The position numbers and the translations under genes were made by a program. Source: Streptomyces sp. STR69 (GTDB lineage: Bacteria > Actinomycetota > Actinomycetes > Streptomycetales > Streptomycetaceae). Taken from it: a stretch of DNA of 64,000 nt. Positions 11,452 to 21,138 of this stretch are shown piece by piece. Numbering within the stretch: position 1 is the stretch's first letter; each line of letters opens with the position of its first letter. The notes under the pieces were generated by a model, which was given only the letters and a program-made list of their open reading frames with translations, was not told the DNA's origin and searched no databases. The DNA lies in contig NZ_JALJRY010000001.1 in NCBI RefSeq assembly GCF_024519455.1, positions 605,253 through 669,252 of the forward strand, read 5' to 3'.

Positions 11452-11946
11452 TCAGCTGGTGTTGACCGTGTAGTGCAGCGTGTCCTTGAGGAACGGGATC
11501 ACCAGCCACGGCTTGGGCTGCGCCATCATCGCCAGCAGGACGATCGCGAGGCCGAGCACGCAGTAGGTGAGGACGTCGGTGAAGCGGGAGCGGACGGCGA
11601 GCATGCCCACGTCCGGCAGGACCCAGCGCAGGACGGCGCCGGCCAGCAGGGCGGCGCCGATGAGCAGGGTGCCGTAGCGGAAGACGTCGAAGGCGGTCAG
11701 CAGGAGGCCGAGGCCGACCGTGCAGAGCACCGCGAGGATCGGCCACTGGCGGGCCGGGGCCGGGGCGGCACCGGACGCGGCCCGGCCGCCGCCCTCGGGG
11801 CGGGCGGTGTCCCGGGTGAAGAGGGGGAAGCGGCGGGTGGTGCGGCGCGGGGTGCCGTCGGCGTCGGGGGCGCTGACGGGGTCCGTCACCTCGATGTCGT
11901 CCACGGCTTCCGCACCCTTCCCCTGGTCCTTGCTGTCAGGCGACAC
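11452..11946 (-). CDS. DUF3017 family membrane protein
   Basis: A 164-residue protein with a charged N-terminal third (including [18 protein letters not shown]) and three predicted transmembrane helices between residues 68 and 140. DUF3017 proteins typically sit directly after folD in actinobacteria, as here. The GTG start at 11946 lies inside the end of folD (11-bp overlap), so the two are translated from one transcript. Function unknown. Confidence 0.8.
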   Translation of the reverse strand: MSPDSKDQGKGAEAVDDIEVTDPVSAPDADGTPRRTTRRFPLFTRDTARPEGGGRAASGAAPAPARQWPILAVLCTVGLGLLLTAFDVFRYGTLLIGAALLAGAVLRWVLPDVGMLAVRSRFTDVLTYCVLGLAIVLLAMMAQPKPWLVIPFLKDTLHYTVNTS

Positions 11947-12790
11947 TGCGCTCCGCCGCCTCGACCACGTTGACGAGCAGCTGGGCGCGGGTCATCGGGC
12001 CGACTCCGCCGGGGTTCGGGGAGATGAAGCCGGCCACCTCGGCGACGCCCGGGTGGACGTCGCCCACGATCTTGCCGTCGGCGTTCCGCGAGACCCCGAC
12101 GTCGAGGACGGCGGCGCCCGGCTTCACGTCCTCGGGCCGGATCAGATGGGCGGAACCGGCGGCGGCGACGATGATGTCGGCGCGCTTGAGGTGGGAGGAG
12201 AGGTCACGGGTGCCGGTGTGGCACTGGGTCACCGTGGCGTTCTCACTGCGGCGGGTGAGGAGGAGGGGCATCGGGCGGCCGATGGTGACCCCTCGTCCGA
12301 CGACCACGACCTCGGCGCCCTTGATCTCCACGCCGTAGCGGCGCAGGAGGGTCAGCACGCCGTTCGGGGTGCAGGGCAGCGGGGCGGGCTCGTTGAGGAC
12401 GAGGCGGCCGAGGTTCATCGGGTGGAGGCCGTCGGCGTCCTTGTCGGGGTCCATGAGTTCGAGGATGCGGTTCTCGTCGATGCCCTTGGGGAGCGGCAGT
12501 TGGACGATGTAGCCGGTGCAGGCCGGGTCCTCGTTGAGTTCCCGGACGACCGCCTCGATCTCCTCCTGCGTTGCGGTGGCGGGCAGTTCGCGCTGGATGG
12601 AGGCGATGCCCACCTGGGCGCAGTCGCGGTGCTTGCCGGCGACGTACTTCTGGCTGCCGGGGTCGTCCCCGACCAGGATCGTGCCGAGGCCGGGCGTGAC
12701 GCCCTTCTCCTTCAGCGCCGCCACGCGGGCGGTCAGATCGGACTTGATCGCGGCTGCGGTGGCCTTGCCATCGAGAATCTGGGCGGTCAT
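11936..12790 (-). CDS. folD: Methylenetetrahydrofolate dehydrogenase/cyclohydrolase
   Basis: Bifunctional FolD of 284 residues that interconverts 5,10-methylene-, 5,10-methenyl- and 10-formyl-tetrahydrofolate in the cytoplasm. Signatures: catalytic Lys in [13 protein letters not shown] (about residue 52-56), [13 protein letters not shown], the NADP loop [12 protein letters not shown] and the C-terminal [17 protein letters not shown]. Start ATG at 12790 follows GAGGATGGGGTC. It supplies the 10-formyl-THF used by PurH and PurN, which are encoded 2-4 kb away. Confidence 0.96.
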   Translation of the reverse strand: MTAQILDGKATAAAIKSDLTARVAALKEKGVTPGLGTILVGDDPGSQKYVAGKHRDCAQVGIASIQRELPATATQEEIEAVVRELNEDPACTGYIVQLPLPKGIDENRILELMDPDKDADGLHPMNLGRLVLNEPAPLPCTPNGVLTLLRRYGVEIKGAEVVVVGRGVTIGRPMPLLLTRRSENATVTQCHTGTRDLSSHLKRADIIVAAAGSAHLIRPEDVKPGAAVLDVGVSRNADGKIVGDVHPGVAEVAGFISPNPGGVGPMTRAQLLVNVVEAAERSVA

Positions 12791-12857
12791 GACCCCATCC
12801 TCGCGGATGACCGGGCCCCGATTCCAATCAGGCGTCTCCACAACCCGTACGGAAGAT

Positions 12858-12887
12858 GCGGAATATACGCAATATACGGAATTCCGC
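12858..12887. repeat. AT-rich inverted and direct repeats upstream of folD
   Basis: GCGGAAT (12858-12864) and ATTCCGC (12881-12887) form an inverted repeat that encloses two 8-bp direct copies of AATATACG. This is an unusually AT-rich spot between divergent genes and could be a regulator site; no factor is known to me. Confidence 0.35.
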
Positions 12888-13059
12888 TGCGCGAGGGCAG
12901 TCGCCTCCAGAACCATGGGGACACAGTGCCGCGTGCAGTACCGGGGGAACGCAGCGCGTCCGGACCATCCACACCATCCGCTTGATGAACAGGGCTTTCC
13001 TCCAGTCGGTGCCGCACGCCGTCCCCGCACTCGTCCGAGGCAGACGGAGGAGAGACGCC

Positions 13060-13695
13060 ATGAGTTTCGGCGACCCGAACAACCCGTACGGGCAGCCCGC
13101 CCAGCCATCACAGCCGCCCCCGCCACCCCAGCAGCCCCCCACCGCTCCCGGCTACACCTACGGCTACCCCCAGCAGCAGCCGTACGCCGGCTATGGCTAT
13201 GGCTACGGCTATCCGGGCGGCGCGATGATGCCCGCGCCGTCGATGCCCGGGCTGCTCATGACGGCCCGCGTCTTCCTGTTCATCATCTCCGCGACACAGA
13301 TCCTGGCCGGTCTGGCCTGGATCTACGTCGGCGCCTTCGTCAGCGATGTGACGGACGACGCCACCTCCGTGGTCCCGCTGAAGTCGGTCGGCGACGCCGG
13401 TCACGCGGTGGCCGGAATACTGGTGTTCATCGGGCTCGTCAGCCTCGGCTTCGCCGCCCTGTCCATCACCCTGGGCGTCAAGTTCGGCCGCGGCGGCCAG
13501 GGCATCCGCGTGACCACGGTGGTCTACGGCGCGCTCGGCACGCTCGTCGGCTTCCTCTTCCTGATCATCGCCCTCGACAGCGGACCGGCCGCGGCGGTCC
13601 TCTACGCGCTGCTGTGGGTCGGTTTCGGCGCGGTCATCACGGCGGCCCCGATGGTCGCCAGCGGCACGGCCTGGTTCGCGCGTCCGCGCCACTGA
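13060..13695 (+). CDS. Membrane protein with Tyr/Pro/Gln-rich N-terminus
   Basis: A 211-residue protein. The first 65 residues are low-complexity (Pro, Gln, Tyr, Gly, with repeats of YGYG) and start with [13 protein letters not shown]. Four predicted transmembrane helices follow (about 72-95, 120-145, 152-175, 180-205). The ATG at 13060 follows GGAGGAGAGACGCC. The next gene starts with the same 13 residues and nearly the same ribosome-binding region. No enzyme motif is visible; it is probably a structural or accessory envelope protein. Confidence 0.78.
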   Translation: MSFGDPNNPYGQPAQPSQPPPPPQQPPTAPGYTYGYPQQQPYAGYGYGYGYPGGAMMPAPSMPGLLMTARVFLFIISATQILAGLAWIYVGAFVSDVTDDATSVVPLKSVGDAGHAVAGILVFIGLVSLGFAALSITLGVKFGRGGQGIRVTTVVYGALGTLVGFLFLIIALDSGPAAAVLYALLWVGFGAVITAAPMVASGTAWFARPRH

Positions 13696-13796
13696 GAAGA
13701 GACCGAAAAGAGCAAACGAACACATTCGGTCGACACGCGAAATTGATGTTTCGCTTACACAACACATGAGGATTCCAACTGGACAAAAAGTGATCA

Positions 13797-13843
13797 CCCC
13801 CACGAACATGAGCGGCGCAGTACCGCGGTTCATGTTCGGGGGG
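13797..13843. repeat. Long imperfect hairpin between the two MSFGDP genes
   Basis: CCCCC-A-CGAACATGA (13797-13811) pairs with TCATGTTCGGGGG (13830-13843) with one bulged A. An inner GCGG/CCGC stem extends it. It lies 80 bp before the RDD gene and may be a terminator for the first gene or part of the second gene's leader. Confidence 0.4.
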
Positions 13844-13923
13844 AAAACCGCTCAAGCAACGACGTTCCTCCGCGCAACCCGCATCGTCCCCACCTGAGAC
13901 AGTGCAGACGGAGGAACCTCGCC

Positions 13924-14592
13924 ATGAGCTTCGGCGATCCGAACAACCCCTACGGGCAGCCCCAGAACGCGCCGCAGGGCCAGCCCGGTTACGGCTATCC
14001 CCAGCAGCCCCCGCAGCAGGGCTACGGCTATCCGCAGGGCGGCCAGCCCGGCTACGGCTTCCCCCAGCAGCCCGGCTACCCGGGCGGTCCCGGTATGCCC
14101 GGTGCCCCGCGCATAGCCTCGATGGGCCGGCGTTTCGGTGCCCGCGTGATCGACGGACTGATCATCGGCTTCGTCTACTTCGTGCTCTCCTTCGCGGGTG
14201 TCGCCGGCTCGATCAGCGCCATCAGCGACTGCGACCCGAACGCCGCCGACTACCAGTCCTGCGTGAACGACGCGGCCGGCCACGTGGTGGCCGCGGTCGG
14301 CGCGGTCATCGGCGCCCTGACGATCTGCAGCCTGCTCTACGAGTGGCTGATGATCGGTCTGGTGGGCGCGACCCTGGGCAAGATGGCCGTCGGCCTCCGT
14401 GTGGTGAAGGCCGACACGGGCCAGAAGCCGGGCCTGGGCTCGTCGATCATCCGCTGGGTCATCCCGGTGGTCGGCAGCATCGCCTGCGGCATCGGCGAGC
14501 TCGTCGTCTTCCTGTCCCCGTTCTGGGACAAGTCCGGCCGCCAGCAGGGCTGGCACGACAAGGCCGCGGGCACGATGGTCATCCAGAACTGA
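13924..14592 (+). CDS. RDD family membrane protein
   Basis: A 222-residue protein. Residues 1-62 are a Gly/Pro/Gln/Tyr-rich cytoplasmic segment starting [13 protein letters not shown] with repeats of the type QPGYGYPQQ. Residues 67-220 form an RDD domain: GRRFGARVIDGLIIG at the first helix (the Arg and the two Asp that name the family), LGKMAVGLRVVKAD after the second helix, and WHDKAAGTMV at the end. RDD proteins are linked to osmolyte or ion transport and to assembly of envelope proteins. The ATG at 13924 follows CAGACGGAGGAACCTCGCC. Confidence 0.85.
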   Translation: MSFGDPNNPYGQPQNAPQGQPGYGYPQQPPQQGYGYPQGGQPGYGFPQQPGYPGGPGMPGAPRIASMGRRFGARVIDGLIIGFVYFVLSFAGVAGSISAISDCDPNAADYQSCVNDAAGHVVAAVGAVIGALTICSLLYEWLMIGLVGATLGKMAVGLRVVKADTGQKPGLGSSIIRWVIPVVGSIACGIGELVVFLSPFWDKSGRQQGWHDKAAGTMVIQN

Positions 14593-14600
14593 CGGTCCCC

Positions 14601-14655
14601 ATACGGCTCAGGGCCGTGCCACCCGACGAATGGGGGGCACGGCCCTGAGCCGTAT
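14601..14655. terminator. Bidirectional terminator between RDD gene and purH
   Basis: A perfect 20-bp stem (14601-14620 with 14636-14655) and a 15-nt loop, 9 bp after the RDD stop and 60 bp after the purH stop on the other strand. Confidence 0.85.
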
Positions 14656-14660
14656 CTGCG

Positions 14661-14720
14661 GACCTCGGTGGAACTCGGCGGACCTCGGTGAACCTCGGTG
14701 AACCTCAGTGAACCTCAGTG
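14661..14720. repeat. Six 10-bp tandem units running into the purH stop
   Basis: Six imperfect copies of GACCTCGGTG/AACCTCAGTG lie head to tail. The last copy contains the purH stop codon (14715-14717). Copies differ mainly at positions 1, 7 and 9. Confidence 0.7.
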
Positions 14721-16280
14721 GAAGAAGTGCCGCGTCCCCGTGAAGTACATCGTGACGCCCGCCTTCTTCGCGGCCTCGACCACCAGCTCGTCACGGACCG
14801 AACCGCCGGGCTGGACAACGGCCTTGACGCCGGCCCCGGTGAGGATCTCCAGCCCGTCCGGGAACGGGAAGAACGCGTCCGACGCCGCGAACGAACCCCG
14901 CGCCCGCTCCTCCCCCGCCCGCTCGACCGCCAGCTTCGCCGAGTCCACGCGGTTGACCTGTCCCATGCCGACGCCGACCGAGGCGCCGTCCTTGGCGAGC
15001 AGGATCGCGTTGGACTTCACGGCCCGGCAGGCCTTCCAGGCGAAGGCGAGGTCAGCGAGGTCGGACGCGGACAGCGCCTCGCCCGTCGCCAGCGTCCAGT
15101 TGGCCGGGTCGTCGCCGTCGGCCTGGAGCCGGTCGGTGACCTGGAGCAGGGCGCCACCGTCGATGGGCTTGACCTCGGCCGGGTGCGAGGGCGCGCCCGG
15201 GGTCTTCAGGACCCGGATGTTCTTCTTCTTGGCGAGGGCTTCGAGGGCACCGTCCTCGTAGTCCGGCGCGACGATGACCTCGGTGAAGATCTCGGCGACC
15301 TGCTCCGCCATCTCCTTGCTGACCGGCCGGTTGACGGCGATCACGCCGCCGAACGCCGACAGCGGGTCGCACGCGTGCGCCTTGCGGTGCGCCTCGGCGA
15401 CGTCCGAACCGATCGCGATACCGCACGGGTTGGCGTGCTTGATGATCGCGACACAGGGCTCGTCGTGGTCGTACGCGGCACGGCGGGCGGCGTCCGTGTC
15501 CGTGTAGTTGTTGTACGACATCTCCTTGCCGTGCAGCTGCTCGGCCTCGGCGAGACCGATGCCCAGGCCGTCGACGTAGAGCGCGGCGGGCTGGTGCGGG
15601 TTCTCGCCGTACCGCAGCGTGCTCTTGCGCTCCAGGGTGGCACCCAGGAAGTCCGGGAACCCGGAGTCGTCCACGGGCGCGTAGGCGCTCGCGAACCAGC
15701 CGGCCACCGCGATGTCGTACGACGCCGTGTGCTGGAAGGCCTCGGCGGCGAGCCGCTTGCGGGTGTTGAGGTCGAAGCCGCCGGTCTGTACGGCGCTCAG
15801 CACGTCGGCGTAGCGGGCCGGGCTGGTGACGACCGCGACCGACGGGTGGTTCTTGGCGGCGGCGCGGACCATCGACGGGCCGCCGATGTCGATCTGCTCG
15901 ACGCACTCGTCGGGAGAGGCGCCCGAGGCGACGGTCTCCCGGAACGGGTACAGGTTGACGACCACCAGGTCGAAGGGGGCCACGCCCAGCTCGTCGAGCT
16001 GCTGACGGTGGCTCTCCAGACGCAGGTCGGCGAGGATGCCGGCGTGCACCTTGGGGTGCAGGGTCTTGACCCGGCCGTCCAGACACTCGGGGAAGCCGGT
16101 CAGCTCCTCGACCTTGGTGACCGGGACGCCGGCGGCGGCGATACGGCCGGCCGTGGACCCGGTGGAGACCAGCTCCACGCCGGCCTCGTGCAGGCCGCGC
16201 GCCAGCTCTTCCAGGCCGGTCTTGTCGTAGACGCTGACCAGCGCGCGACGGATGGCTCGCTTGTTGCTCTCGGCGGTCAC
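14715..16280 (-). CDS. purH: Bifunctional AICAR transformylase/IMP cyclohydrolase
   Basis: A 521-residue enzyme that carries out the last two steps of IMP synthesis: formylation of AICAR with 10-formyl-THF, then ring closure. The N-terminal MGS-like cyclohydrolase domain (1-200) shows [15 protein letters not shown] and [14 protein letters not shown]. The C-terminal transformylase domain has [14 protein letters not shown], the KHANPCG motif with the catalytic His, and ends in RHFFH. The GTG at 16280 overlaps the purN stop (GTGA), and AAAGGTAG precedes it. It forms an operon with purN and depends on FolD for its cofactor. Confidence 0.97.
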   Translation of the reverse strand: MTAESNKRAIRRALVSVYDKTGLEELARGLHEAGVELVSTGSTAGRIAAAGVPVTKVEELTGFPECLDGRVKTLHPKVHAGILADLRLESHRQQLDELGVAPFDLVVVNLYPFRETVASGASPDECVEQIDIGGPSMVRAAAKNHPSVAVVTSPARYADVLSAVQTGGFDLNTRKRLAAEAFQHTASYDIAVAGWFASAYAPVDDSGFPDFLGATLERKSTLRYGENPHQPAALYVDGLGIGLAEAEQLHGKEMSYNNYTDTDAARRAAYDHDEPCVAIIKHANPCGIAIGSDVAEAHRKAHACDPLSAFGGVIAVNRPVSKEMAEQVAEIFTEVIVAPDYEDGALEALAKKKNIRVLKTPGAPSHPAEVKPIDGGALLQVTDRLQADGDDPANWTLATGEALSASDLADLAFAWKACRAVKSNAILLAKDGASVGVGMGQVNRVDSAKLAVERAGEERARGSFAASDAFFPFPDGLEILTGAGVKAVVQPGGSVRDELVVEAAKKAGVTMYFTGTRHFFH

Positions 16281-16906
16281 TGGATAACTACCTTTCGTCC
16301 CTCGATGCGATAGCCGTTGCGGGCCAGCCGCCCCACGACATCGACGAGCAGCCTTCGCTCGACTTCCTTGATGCGCTCGTGCAGAGCGCTCTCGTCGTCC
16401 TCGTCCCGGATCTCGACCACGCCCTGAGCGATGATCGGTCCGGTGTCGACGCCGTCGTCGACGAAGTGGACGGTGCAGCCGGTGACCCGGGCGCCGTACG
16501 CGAGCGCGTCCCGTACGCCGTGGGCCCCCGGAAAACTGGGCAGCAGGGCGGGGTGCGTGTTCACGACCCGGCCGCCGAAGAGGGCGAGGAACTCCTTGCC
16601 CACGATCTTCATGAACCCGGCCGACACGATCAGGTCGGGCCGGTACGCGGCGGTGGCCCCGGTGAGGGCCGCGTCCCACTCCTCACGGGTCCCGAAATCC
16701 TTCACCTTGCAGACAAAGGTGGGCAGCCCGGCGCGCTCGGCACGGGCGAGCCCCTCGATGCCCTCGCGGTCCGCGCCCACGGCCACGATCTCGGCTCCGT
16801 ACGCCTCGTCGCCCTCGGTCGCGATGGCGTCGAGCAGCGCCTGCAGATTCGTACCGGAACCGGAGACCAGCACGACAAGGCGCTTGGCCACGGGCTTGGC
16901 GGCCAC
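16277..16906 (-). CDS. purN: Phosphoribosylglycinamide formyltransferase
   Basis: GAR transformylase of 209 residues (third step of purine synthesis, uses 10-formyl-THF). Signatures: [17 protein letters not shown] near the N-terminus and the catalytic [15 protein letters not shown] with [16 protein letters not shown] at 16906 follows GAAAGGGCCCCGCC and matches the usual [16 protein letters not shown] start of relatives; the open frame extends upstream without similarity. It is first in the purN-purH operon. Confidence 0.95.
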   Translation of the reverse strand: MAAKPVAKRLVVLVSGSGTNLQALLDAIATEGDEAYGAEIVAVGADREGIEGLARAERAGLPTFVCKVKDFGTREEWDAALTGATAAYRPDLIVSAGFMKIVGKEFLALFGGRVVNTHPALLPSFPGAHGVRDALAYGARVTGCTVHFVDDGVDTGPIIAQGVVEIRDEDDESALHERIKEVERRLLVDVVGRLARNGYRIEGRKVVIQ

Positions 16907-16957
16907 GGCGGGGCCCTTTCTCGGGGGAGCGGGGTGCGTGCGACCGGCCCGGTTCGT

Positions 16958-16973
16958 GCATTCATACGAATGC
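16958..16973. promoter_or_regulatory. Palindrome upstream of purN
   Basis: GCATTCATACGAATGC has perfect 6-bp arms around ATAC and lies 52 bp before the purN start, between divergent genes. A binding site for a purine or other regulator is possible but not shown. Confidence 0.3.
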
Positions 16974-17182
16974 TTCGCGCCCCGGGATACGGGGAAGTCT
17001 ACGAAGCGGCCGACCGTCAGCAACGATACCGGCACACCGGACAGCCCCCACGGGACGGGGGCGTGGCCGGAAGGTAGCGTCTGCGGAGAGCGGGTTCGGG
17101 AACGCGGTTGTCGTGCGAGGCGTTCACGAAGTAACAGCTCATGTCGGAGAGACGTATCCAACAAGGGGAAGACGCTCACTTG

Positions 17183-17971
17183 ATGCCGGACCGCAGTCTG
17201 CGACTCCTCACGTTCCCCCCGCAGTCGTTGCAGGGAGGGGAGCGCGGCACCAGGCTGCTCCGGGAGCGGCCCTCGTCGCCGCCCGACGCGCCCTCGGAGG
17301 GACAGAGCGGTGCGGGGCAGGACGACAATCCGTTCGCCCCGCCGCCCGAGGGCACCCCTGACCGGCCCTGGCAGCCCCGGCGCCCGGAGGGTGACGAAGA
17401 CGGCGACACCCCGCAGAGCGACGGCGGTCGTTCGCCGTGGGGCAGTCAGTGGAGCGACCGGCAGCCCGGGCGTTCCCAGGGCGCCTTCGGCGAGCGGCCC
17501 GGCGGACAGGGCGGCCCCACCGGCGGCCCCGAGGGCCCGAGCGGCCCCGGTTCCGGCCCCGGCATGCGCTGGGACCCGACGGACCCGGCCCAGCGCCGCG
17601 CCCGCTACGCCCTGCTGAGCGGTATGTGGGCCTTCTTCTTCGCCCTCTTCAGCTGGCCGTACGTGGCCCTGCTGCTCGGCGCGCTGGCCATCTACTGGGG
17701 CGGCAGCGCCCTGCGCGCCAAGCCCCGCACCACCGACCCGGACACCCCGGCCGCCCCCGAGGCACCGGGCCGCCCCCAGACGACGGCGGCGGTGAGCGGC
17801 CTGGTCACCGCGTCCCTCGCCATCGCCCTGGTCGCCGCGATGTTCGTCGCGCAGCTGGCCTACAAGGACTTCTACACCTGCACGAACGACGCCCTCACGA
17901 ACGAGGCGAAGCAGTCCTGCAACCAGCTCCTTCCGAAGGATCTGCGGGGCCTGCTGGGAACCGCCAACTGA
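17183..17971 (+). CDS. Proline/glycine-rich two-helix membrane protein
   Basis: A protein of about 262 residues. The first 130 residues are disordered and rich in Pro, Gly, Asp, Arg and Ser. Then come two predicted helices (about 145-172 and 206-230) and a short extracytoplasmic tail with two Cys ([17 protein letters not shown]), probably a disulphide. The ATG at 17183, or the TTG directly before it, follows AAGGGGAAG; an upstream in-frame ATG at 17141 lacks a ribosome site. The gene lies between purN and perM, facing perM tail to tail. Function unknown. Confidence 0.72.
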   Translation: MPDRSLRLLTFPPQSLQGGERGTRLLRERPSSPPDAPSEGQSGAGQDDNPFAPPPEGTPDRPWQPRRPEGDEDGDTPQSDGGRSPWGSQWSDRQPGRSQGAFGERPGGQGGPTGGPEGPSGPGSGPGMRWDPTDPAQRRARYALLSGMWAFFFALFSWPYVALLLGALAIYWGGSALRAKPRTTDPDTPAAPEAPGRPQTTAAVSGLVTASLAIALVAAMFVAQLAYKDFYTCTNDALTNEAKQSCNQLLPKDLRGLLGTAN

Positions 17972-17984
17972 CGGACGAAGCCGG

Positions 17985-19769
17985 TCAGTTCGGCTCGGGC
18001 TCGTCCGTGGGTTCGGGGTGCTCCGAGTGCTCCGAGTGCTCCGAGTGCCCCAGTGGAGTCGACGCCTCCCTCAAGACCGCCCAGCGGGCCTCGCGGGAGG
18101 CGTTGTCGTACCAGGGGGTGGGCGAGGGCTCCGGCGGGACATCGGCGGGCAGGAAGTCGTACGGGTCGAACGTCGCGTCGTGGTCGTAGGCGATGTACGG
18201 CTGCTCGACGGGGAGCGGGAGCGTAGGCGCCGCCTTCTTCCGTCCGCGGGTGAACCGACTCCGGGCGGCGGTGAACGACTTCAGGAAGCGCCGTCCCGTC
18301 GGAAGGTCCGGCGCCTTCTCCGCCGCCGACTCTGCCTCACCGTCCCGGGGCTTCCCGATCGTCGACTTCCCGACCGTCGGCTTCGGCGCTCTGGGTTCGC
18401 GCAGTCGCCAAGCCCGCAGCCCCATCGCCGTGGGCACAGCGACCACCGCGAGCCACCCGAGCGCAGCGACCCCGGTCTGCCACCACACCGGCCCGAACCG
18501 GGCGAGCGCGGCACCCCCGAGCGGACCGCCGGACAACTCCGCGAACAGCGCCAGCGTTACGGCGCACAGGGCGGCGGCGAGCAGCGCGGTGGCGGCGGTG
18601 CGGCCCTGGGGCCAGGGCGTCGACGCCCGGGTGGTCACGGCTCGTGAGCCGCCCGCCCCCGCCAACTCGCCCTCGCCGTCGCCCCGTTTGCCCACCGCGA
18701 CCCGTGCCACGAACCACCCGACCATCACCCCGGCGGCCAGCGGCACCAGCCCCGCCAGCCAGTTCAGCGGGGTTCCGGTGCCCGCGTCCGGGACCGCCGC
18801 GAGGAGCGGGAACGGCGGGAGCAGGGGGGCCGGGGCCGAGGAGAGCGGGTCCACCGTGTGGCGGGCGCCGAGCGCGAAGCCGGGGCCCAGGGCATAGGCC
18901 GCCGACCAGACCGCCGCGTTCGGGATCAGCGCGAGGCAGAGCAACAGGACCGCGAACCGCCCCGACAGAGCCTCCGTCAGCCGCAGGAACGACGTCTGCG
19001 CCGCGCCGCCGTGCCAGACCAGGGACGCCGTGAGCAGCAGCGCACCGCCCCCGACGAACACCGCCGTGCCGATACCGGCGGCGCGCGCGGCGGTGCCGAT
19101 GCGGTCCCGGGACTCGCGGGCCTCCGGGCCGAGGACGAGCCGCCGCAGCCCGGCCGGCAACAGGACCAGCACGCTCAACACGGGTTCACGCGGGCGCCCG
19201 TACGCCGTCCACACACCCGAACCGGCCGCGCCCGCGGCCAGCAGCGGCAGGCACACCGCCGTCCAGCTCCAGGAGGGGGAGAGTTCGCCGCCGGACGCGT
19301 AGAGCGCGGCTGCGGTACCGACGGCGAGGTAGCCGAGGGCGACGCCGGTCCAGGCGGTGCGGGCCGGGACCGGCGGGATGTCGGTGCCGGTCTCGTCGTC
19401 TCCCCCGCCCAGCACCGCGTCCCTGGCTGCCCGGTGCAGCAGCCAGACCGGGAGGGCGAGGAGGAGCAGCGGGGTCACGCCCACGGGGGCGGGGATTCCG
19501 GAGAGGGTGTCGGTGCGGACCAGTTCGACGCCGTGCGCGAGGAGCCAGAGCGCGGCGGCCATGTGCAGGGCGCCGCCGGGTCCGCTGTCGGGGTACGGCG
19601 AGCTGATCCACAGCACCATCACGAGCACGGCGAACGAGCCGAGTCCGAGCCCCGCCGCGACGGCACCACCCAAGAGGCTGGCGGCCAGTCCGGGGGATCG
19701 GTCGCGCATCCGGGTGAGGAGGGGCGACAACGACGGTCGGCGGTGGGTCATCGGCATCACGACCGCCAT
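17985..19769 (-). CDS. perM: DUF6350 membrane protein, PerM-like cell-division factor
   Basis: A 594-residue polytopic membrane protein with about ten predicted helices in residues 20-470 and a basic, Pro/Glu-rich cytoplasmic tail that ends in [13 protein letters not shown], encoded by 9-bp tandem repeats. It belongs to the DUF6350 family, whose Mycobacterium member PerM (Rv0955) is needed for division under low magnesium. The order sucC-sucD-perM-purN-purH is shared with mycobacteria, which supports orthology. Several in-frame ATG codons (19769, 19757, 19751) are possible starts. Confidence 0.82.
   Translation of the reverse strand: MAVVMPMTHRRPSLSPLLTRMRDRSPGLAASLLGGAVAAGLGLGSFAVLVMVLWISSPYPDSGPGGALHMAAALWLLAHGVELVRTDTLSGIPAPVGVTPLLLLALPVWLLHRAARDAVLGGGDDETGTDIPPVPARTAWTGVALGYLAVGTAAALYASGGELSPSWSWTAVCLPLLAAGAAGSGVWTAYGRPREPVLSVLVLLPAGLRRLVLGPEARESRDRIGTAARAAGIGTAVFVGGGALLLTASLVWHGGAAQTSFLRLTEALSGRFAVLLLCLALIPNAAVWSAAYALGPGFALGARHTVDPLSSAPAPLLPPFPLLAAVPDAGTGTPLNWLAGLVPLAAGVMVGWFVARVAVGKRGDGEGELAGAGGSRAVTTRASTPWPQGRTAATALLAAALCAVTLALFAELSGGPLGGAALARFGPVWWQTGVAALGWLAVVAVPTAMGLRAWRLREPRAPKPTVGKSTIGKPRDGEAESAAEKAPDLPTGRRFLKSFTAARSRFTRGRKKAAPTLPLPVEQPYIAYDHDATFDPYDFLPADVPPEPSPTPWYDNASREARWAVLREASTPLGHSEHSEHSEHPEPTDEPEPN
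18013..18056. repeat. 9-bp tandem repeat in the perM 3' end
   Basis: About four copies of GTGCTCCGA-type units encode His-Ser-Glu repeats in the PerM tail. Copy number probably varies between strains. Confidence 0.7.
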
Positions 19770-19829
19770 GCTCCCAACGACACGCGCTTTTCCGTCGTAA
19801 CAGGCGAACCTCCGAAGTGTCGCTCAATA

Positions 19830-19841
19830 TACATTTATGTA
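19830..19841. promoter_or_regulatory. AT-rich palindrome before the XRE/sigma-like gene
   Basis: TACATTTATGTA (10 of 12 positions symmetric) lies 24 bp before the GTG at 19866, in an AT-rich stretch that is exceptional for this genome. It could be an autoregulatory operator of the downstream HTH protein. Confidence 0.4.
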
Positions 19842-19865
19842 CTTTTTCGCACGAAGGGGCACCCG

Positions 19866-21002
19866 GTGACGCAGACCCCTGCAACCCCGCTCCCGCCGCC
19901 CAAGGAACGCCGACGGCTGCGCGAGGCCGCGTCCCTGACGCAGGCTCAGCTCGCCACGCGGGTGGGCGTCAGCCGCGAGACGGTGCGCGCGTGGGAGACC
20001 GGCCGCACCACACCACGCGGCCGGAAACGGGAGGCGTACGCGAAATTGCTCAACGACCTGGCCGAGGGCACCCCCGCAGTGGAAGAGGCAGAGGTGGATG
20101 TAGTTGAGGTGGAGGCGACGGCGCCGGAGGCTCAACCGGAGCCATCGCACGCCGACATCGTCGTGGTCGAGATCCCCGTACCGCACACCGATCCGGCGCC
20201 CGCCCCCCTGACCCCCGCTCAGGCCTTCGACGCGCTCTACGCGTTCTGCGCGCCCTCCCTTGTACGGCAGACCTATCTGCTGACCGGGCGGCGCGAGTTG
20301 GCGCGGGAATCCGTCGAGCGCGCCTTCCAGACCGCGTGGCAGCGCTGGCCCGAGGTGGCGGTCGACCGCGACCCGGCCGGCTGGGTGCGCTCGGTCGCGT
20401 ACGAGTACGCGCTCTCCCCCTGGCACCGTTTCCGCCCCAGATACCGCCACCCGGAACCCCCACCCCCGGCCCCCGCCGACCGCGCCCTGCTCACCGCACT
20501 CCTCAAACTCCCGCCGTCGTACCGCCGCACACTTCTCCTCTACGACGGTGTCGGGCTCGGTCTCGCGGAGATGGCGGCGGAGACGGAGGCGAGCACGCCG
20601 GCCGCGGCGAACCGGCTGCTGCACGCACGCGAGGCGCTTGCCGCGCGGCTCCCCGAGTTGTCGGACCCGACCGAGTTGCACCGGCGGCTGACCGAACTGG
20701 CCTCCACGGGGCGGCTGCACGCGGCGAAGCCGCCGACGGTGCGGTTCGTCGGCGAACGCCGGACCGTGTTCTGGACCCGGGCGGCGATCGCGTTCACCGT
20801 CACCATCATCGGCGCGACGACGCTCACGGTGCGGAGTGCGCCCACGCATTACGAGCCGCCGGTGCCGTTGGGGCAGCGGGTGGAGGGGGTGCCTGCGCGG
20901 GTGGTGCAGGGTTCTTTGCCCGAGGAGGAGGTGCGGCTCCGGGATCGTCTGCGGACCGGGATGACCGCTGGGCCCGAAAGACTGCTTCCGTTGAGTCGTT
21001 AG
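19866..21002 (+). CDS. XRE HTH fused to sigma-70-like regions and a membrane helix
   Basis: A 378-residue protein with an unusual domain order. Residues 10-62 form an XRE-type HTH (LTQAQLATRVGVSRETVRAWETGR). Residues 62-115 are an acidic linker. Residues 120-195 resemble sigma-70 region 2 of ECF type (LVRQTYLLTGRRELARESVERAFQ), and 200-258 resemble region 4 (LLKLPPSYRRTLLLYDGVGL). One transmembrane helix follows (about 300-322) and a 55-residue outer tail. The GTG at 19866 follows GAAGGGG. Whether it acts as a sigma factor, an anti-sigma-like scaffold or a membrane-tethered repressor cannot be told from sequence. Confidence 0.78.
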   Translation: MTQTPATPLPPPKERRRLREAASLTQAQLATRVGVSRETVRAWETGRTTPRGRKREAYAKLLNDLAEGTPAVEEAEVDVVEVEATAPEAQPEPSHADIVVVEIPVPHTDPAPAPLTPAQAFDALYAFCAPSLVRQTYLLTGRRELARESVERAFQTAWQRWPEVAVDRDPAGWVRSVAYEYALSPWHRFRPRYRHPEPPPPAPADRALLTALLKLPPSYRRTLLLYDGVGLGLAEMAAETEASTPAAANRLLHAREALAARLPELSDPTELHRRLTELASTGRLHAAKPPTVRFVGERRTVFWTRAAIAFTVTIIGATTLTVRSAPTHYEPPVPLGQRVEGVPARVVQGSLPEEEVRLRDRLRTGMTAGPERLLPLSR

Positions 21003-21012
21003 GTGCGGGCCG

Positions 21013-21078
21013 GTGGGGGCTGGTCGCGCAGTTCCCCGCGCCCCTAAAGACACCAGCCCGCTGTCTCTTTTAGGGGCA
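21013..21078. repeat. Probable dispersed intergenic repeat with stem-loop
   Basis: Contains GGTCGCGCAGTTCCCCGCG followed by CCCCTAAA, a sequence I recall in many intergenic sites of Streptomyces genomes. The second half folds: GCCCCTAAA...GACA (from 21040) pairs with TGTC...TTTTAGGGGC (to 21078). Confidence 0.45.
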
Positions 21079-21084
21079 ACGCAC

Positions 21085-21121
21085 CGATGGGCCCGCTCCA
21101 ATCCACGGAGCGGGCCCATCG
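21085..21121. terminator. Bidirectional terminator between XRE/sigma-like gene and sucD
   Basis: Perfect 15-bp stem (CGATGGGCCCGCTCC at 21085-21099 with 21107-21121), 7-nt loop, 18 bp after the sucD stop. Confidence 0.85.
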
Positions 21122-21138
21122 ACGTTCAGCTAGGAAAC

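Noticed and set aside
17141..17182. Upstream ATG as start of the two-helix membrane protein
   Set aside because: No ribosome-binding sequence precedes it, while AAGGGGAAG fits the TTG/ATG at 17180-17183.
14661..18056. Short tandem repeats as a CRISPR array
   Set aside because: Units are 9-10 bp with no spacers and lie in or next to genes; no cas genes are present.
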